Positions 61,178 to 64,000 of a DNA stretch of 64,000 nt are shown here, piece by piece; the stretch's first letter is position 1; the number at the start of each line of letters is the position of its first letter. A model generated the notes under the pieces. That model did no database searches. It was given only the letters and a program-made list of their open reading frames with translations, and was not told the origin of the DNA. This DNA is from an uncultured Erythrobacter sp. (GTDB taxonomy: Bacteria > Pseudomonadota > Alphaproteobacteria > Sphingomonadales > Sphingomonadaceae). Both the position numbers and the translations under genes were made by a program. Location of the stretch: positions 602,037-666,036 of the forward strand of contig CANMOQ010000001.1 in the NCBI GenBank assembly GCA_947499505.1, in the 5' to 3' direction.

Positions 61178-61732
61178 TCAGCTGCCGAACTCTTCGCCAT
61201 CATCGCTGAGATCAACCGGCCCGGCGGGCTGAATGGTCGACACAGCGTGCTTATACGCCAACTGCACGGCGCCATCACGCTCCAGCAACATGCAGAACAG
61301 ATCGTAAGACGCGATGCGTCCTTGCAGCATTACCCCGTTGACCAGGAACATGGTGACTTGCACCTCCGCCTCGCTCACGCGGCTGAGGAAGATATCCTGC
61401 AGCAGACGCTGACGCTTATTGCCCGCGCGGATCTGAAACTGATCGGCGTCCATATCCTGGCCTGGCATGATCGTAGAGATCGCGTGCTTATAGACCAATT
61501 GCGATTGGCCATCACGGCGCAGCAGGATCGAGAAATTATCAAACCATGTGACAATTCCCTGCAGTTTCACGCCTTTGACGAGGAACATCGTCACAGGAAT
61601 CTTGTTCTTGCGCAGCATGTTAAGGAACACATCTTGCAGATTGGCTTGCTTGCCATCTTTTGCCGCTGCTTTGCCTTCTGGCTCAGCTGGTTCGCTGCGG
61701 GGGCGCGGGGAGAGAGTTCGCCCGTCGGACAT
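61178..61732 (-). CDS. hfq: RNA chaperone Hfq with two tandem Sm domains
   Basis: 184 residues, about twice the usual Hfq. Domain 1 (about 27-90): [53 protein letters not shown]. Domain 2 (about 106-170): [53 protein letters not shown]. Both keep the QD pair of the proximal RNA face and the YKH motif. A pseudo-hexamer of three fused dimers is likely. AGGAG at 61740-61744 lies 7 bases before the ATG at 61732 but only 1 base before the ATG at 61738, so 61732 is chosen. It sits between ntrX and hflX. Confidence 0.93.
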   Translation of the reverse strand: MSDGRTLSPRPRSEPAEPEGKAAAKDGKQANLQDVFLNMLRKNKIPVTMFLVKGVKLQGIVTWFDNFSILLRRDGQSQLVYKHAISTIMPGQDMDADQFQIRAGNKRQRLLQDIFLSRVSEAEVQVTMFLVNGVMLQGRIASYDLFCMLLERDGAVQLAYKHAVSTIQPAGPVDLSDDGEEFGS

Positions 61733-61926
61733 TTTCATGCTCCTATTGTTTTTGGCGGCCGGTTTGTGCGGTCCGCAATCTGGCCGAGGGATAGCCCACC
61801 CATCCTTCATGCCGTTTCACCCATAACATGGCGATTGCTTTGCCTTGGGGCAATGGCTGAGTTTTATGCAAGCTTCGTGCTAATCGGCGCAAATGGCCGG
61901 TTGGACGAAAAACTTGAGGCTTTGCC

Positions 61927-63315
61927 CTAGCCTTTGCGCGCGGTTTCCCGCCGTTCGGCCATGCCAAGCAGTTTGAGCTTGCGGTGCAAGGCGGAGCGTT
62001 CCATTCCGATAAAAGTTGCCGTTTTCGAGATATTTCCGGAAAAACGTCTGATCTGAATAGTCAGGTACTCGCGCTCAAAACTTTCGCGCGCTTCGCGCAG
62101 CGGCACGCCCATCATGGCGGAGAACCCTTGGCCAGAGGCGGAGAGCTTCCCTCCCGTAATTTCCGATGGCAGCATCTCGGTTTCAACCACGGTCAGCTTG
62201 TCTCGCGGGGTCATGATAATGGTGCGCTCCACAACATTGCGCAATTGGCGGACATTACCCGGCCAATCATAGGCCTGAAGCGCGCCCATCGCCTCTTCCG
62301 AGATTTGCGGAGGCGCAATCCCTTGATCGGTTGAATAGCGCGTGAAGAAATGCTCGGCGAGCGCGGGTATATCGTCGCGCCGCTCGGCCAATGAGGGAAT
62401 GGTGATCGGCACCACGTTGAGGCGGTAAAACAGGTCTTCGCGAAACCGTTTTTCCGCCATTTCCAGCGCGAGATCGCGCGAGCTGGCGGACACCACGCGG
62501 ACATCGACGCCGATCTGGCGTGTGCCCCCTACCCTGACAAAGCTTTGCTCGGTCAGGACGCGCAAAATGCGCGCTTGGGTCGATATCGGCATGTCGGCGA
62601 TCTCATCGAGGAACAATGTCCCGCCATCGGCCAGCTCTAGCAGGCCAGGTTGAACCAGCTTGCCGTTTGATTCCTCGCCAAACAACTCGCGTTCAAAGCG
62701 TTCTGACGTGATGCGGGCCGAGTTGACCGTGACAAAGGCGCTTTCTGCGCGCGGGCTCCAGGAATGAAGTAGGCGCGCAGCGACCTCTTTGCCCGCTCCC
62801 GCTGGGCCGGAGATCAGCACCCTACTGCCCGTGTTGGCAACCCGTTTGAGGGTCGCGCGCACGGTGTTGATGGCAGAGGAATTGCCGGTGAATTCAGCGC
62901 CTTCCACTGTGCCTTCACGCAGCCGCGAGTTTTCACGGCGCAAGCGCTCTGTTTCGGTTGCGCGTTCTACCAGCAGCAGCAAACGCTCGGCTTCAAATGG
63001 CTTTTCAATGAAGTCCATTGCCCCGCGGCTGACAGCCGATACGGCGGTGTCGATATTGCCGTGACCGGAGAAGATGATGACCGGCAAATCCGGCTCGCGC
63101 AATTTGATCGCGTCGAGTAGTTCCAGCCCGTCCATCTCGCTGCCGTGCAGCCAAACATCCAGCAAGATCAGGCTCGGGCGGCGTTCATCAATCGCGGCCA
63201 GCGCGCCGGTGCTATCGGCGGCGGTGCGGCATTCATAGCCTTCATCGCCGAGCACTCCGGCGACCAGCTCGCGGATATCGCGTTCATCGTCAACAACCAG
63301 GATTTCAATAGCCAT
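61927..63315 (-). CDS. ntrX: Response regulator NtrX
   Basis: 462 residues. REC domain with phospho-acceptor Asp53 (PSLILLDVWLHGSEMDGL); AAA+ domain with Walker A ISGPAGAGKEVAARLLHSW and Walker B GGTLFLDEIADMP; C-terminal Fis-like helix-turn-helix NISKTATFIGMERSALHRKL then KLLGM. The sigma-54-contacting GAFTGA loop is not present: between FERELFGEE and LLELADGG the sequence is SNGKLVQPG. Such NtrX forms probably do not activate sigma-54 and may act as repressors or with sigma-70. It pairs with NtrY upstream and controls nitrogen or redox and envelope functions in alphaproteobacteria. Confidence 0.93.
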   Translation of the reverse strand: MAIEILVVDDERDIRELVAGVLGDEGYECRTAADSTGALAAIDERRPSLILLDVWLHGSEMDGLELLDAIKLREPDLPVIIFSGHGNIDTAVSAVSRGAMDFIEKPFEAERLLLLVERATETERLRRENSRLREGTVEGAEFTGNSSAINTVRATLKRVANTGSRVLISGPAGAGKEVAARLLHSWSPRAESAFVTVNSARITSERFERELFGEESNGKLVQPGLLELADGGTLFLDEIADMPISTQARILRVLTEQSFVRVGGTRQIGVDVRVVSASSRDLALEMAEKRFREDLFYRLNVVPITIPSLAERRDDIPALAEHFFTRYSTDQGIAPPQISEEAMGALQAYDWPGNVRQLRNVVERTIIMTPRDKLTVVETEMLPSEITGGKLSASGQGFSAMMGVPLREARESFEREYLTIQIRRFSGNISKTATFIGMERSALHRKLKLLGMAERRETARKG

Positions 63316-63384
63316 TTTTGGCTTCTCCCTGAGGCATTTTGGGGGGCATTGGGGGGAATAGAGTTTGGAGGAATTTCAACGGCA

Positions 63385-64000
63385 TCATGCAGGCTCACTT
63401 TCGGTCACTTGCGGATCGCGGGCAAAGCGCAACTGCACGCGGGTGCCGCCGCTGGGGGCGGATGCAAAGCTCATATCGCCGCCGTGTTCGTCGACGATTT
63501 TATTGACGATCGCGAGGCCGAGACCAGTGCCCTTCTCGCGGGTCGTCATATAGGGCTCTGTTATGCGCTCGCGCTCTTGCGGAAGGCCAATCCCATTGTC
63601 CTCGACCGAGATCGTGAAAGTGGTCTCATCGCTGGCCATCTCGACCGTCACTTGGCCTTGGAAATCAGGTTCAGCGTCGGCCCTGCGGGTTTCCACCGCT
63701 TCAACCGCATTTTTGAGGATATTGGTCATCGCTTGGCCGACCTGATGCCGGTCACAGCTCAGCGTCTTGTGCAAGATATCCTCGCGCATCAGCTGATCAT
63801 AGTTGAGCTGGAAGTTGACCCAAGGGTGGGCGACATCCTGCAAAAACAGCGATTGGCGCACCAGATCGAGCGCATCTTCATTGCGAAACACCGGCTTGGG
63901 CAGGCGCGCAAAGGATGAAAACTCATCGACCATTTTGCGCAGGTCGCCAACCTGTCGCACTATTGTGCTGGTCAGCTCGTCAAACAGCTCGCCATCGGTC
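63385..64000 (-). CDS. ntrY: Sensor histidine kinase NtrY, C-terminal part (cut by window edge)
   Basis: 205 codons are visible; the frame enters from the right edge as TDGELFDELTSTIVRQVGDL then RKMVDEFSSFARLPKP, the end of the dimerisation helices. The HATPase domain is complete: N box LKNAVEAVETRR, G1 VEDNGIGLPQERE, F-box region EPYMTTREKG and G2 GTGLGLAIVNKIV. The membrane sensor region and the phosphorylated His are outside. NtrY phosphorylates NtrX, whose gene begins 69 bp downstream. Confidence 0.92.
   Translation of the reverse strand, partial: TDGELFDELTSTIVRQVGDLRKMVDEFSSFARLPKPVFRNEDALDLVRQSLFLQDVAHPWVNFQLNYDQLMREDILHKTLSCDRHQVGQAMTNILKNAVEAVETRRADAEPDFQGQVTVEMASDETTFTISVEDNGIGLPQERERITEPYMTTREKGTGLGLAIVNKIVDEHGGDMSFASAPSGGTRVQLRFARDPQVTESEPA

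Overview
The window looks like a 64 kb piece of the main chromosome of an alphaproteobacterium, most likely an Erythrobacteraceae member of the Sphingomonadales. This is inferred from protein style and gene order, not from a database search. Supporting features are GC-rich coding DNA, tightly packed genes with many 1-4 bp start/stop overlaps, an ntrY-ntrX-hfq-hflX order, a tandem-domain Hfq, an archaeal/eukaryotic-type ProRS, a PhaR regulator, and a short inverted repeat of the GAGC-TTGTCGAAG type familiar from sphingomonads. I see no prophage, insertion sequence or CRISPR array.

Layout. 1-16.8 kb: start of tyrS, then mixed-strand genes: TspO, a NamZ-like muramidase, an Asp/Asn hydroxylase-type protein, a MoxR ATPase and its VWA partner separated by a soluble chemotaxis transducer, a serine hydrolase, an alpha/beta hydrolase-OsmC fusion, parE, a lipoprotein PBP activator, and rsmI-yraN-gshB. 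16.8-22.7 kb: a small islet flanked by a broken copy of the xerC 3' end and intact xerC, then hemW, two secreted CAP-domain proteins, rdgB, a YcxB-like protein and rph. 22.7-31 kb: heat-shock genes hrcA-grpE, ompW, dnaK (with a good RpoH-type promoter) and dnaJ, followed by a TPR/2OG-oxygenase. 31-50 kb: metallo-hydrolase, patatin, radA-cvpA-NifU-like, an MHS transporter, alr, phaR, proS, an M28 peptidase, rnr, a universal stress protein, and the pyruvate dehydrogenase E2 and lipoamide dehydrogenase genes with two small genes between. 50-59 kb: tRNA-Ser(UGA), an aminotransferase/sulfotransferase-like pair, a lytic transglycosylase, and a tightly coupled run dac-tmk-holB-metG-tatD-MBL hydrolase-small membrane protein. 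59-64 kb: mazG, then the leftward genes hflX, hfq, ntrX and the 3' part of ntrY.

The most informative non-genic signal is a candidate dif site at 59026-59053. One 11-bp arm is identical to the E. coli XerD arm. Nine GGGNAGGG (KOPS-like) octamers to its left all lie on the + strand and three to its right all lie on the - strand, and the dominant gene direction flips from + to - close to the same place. Together these suggest that the replication terminus lies here, with the recombinase gene xerC about 41 kb away in the same window. Other points of interest are the tandem Hfq, the xerC 3'-end duplication, an NtrX without a GAFTGA loop, and an aminotransferase/sulfotransferase-like gene pair.
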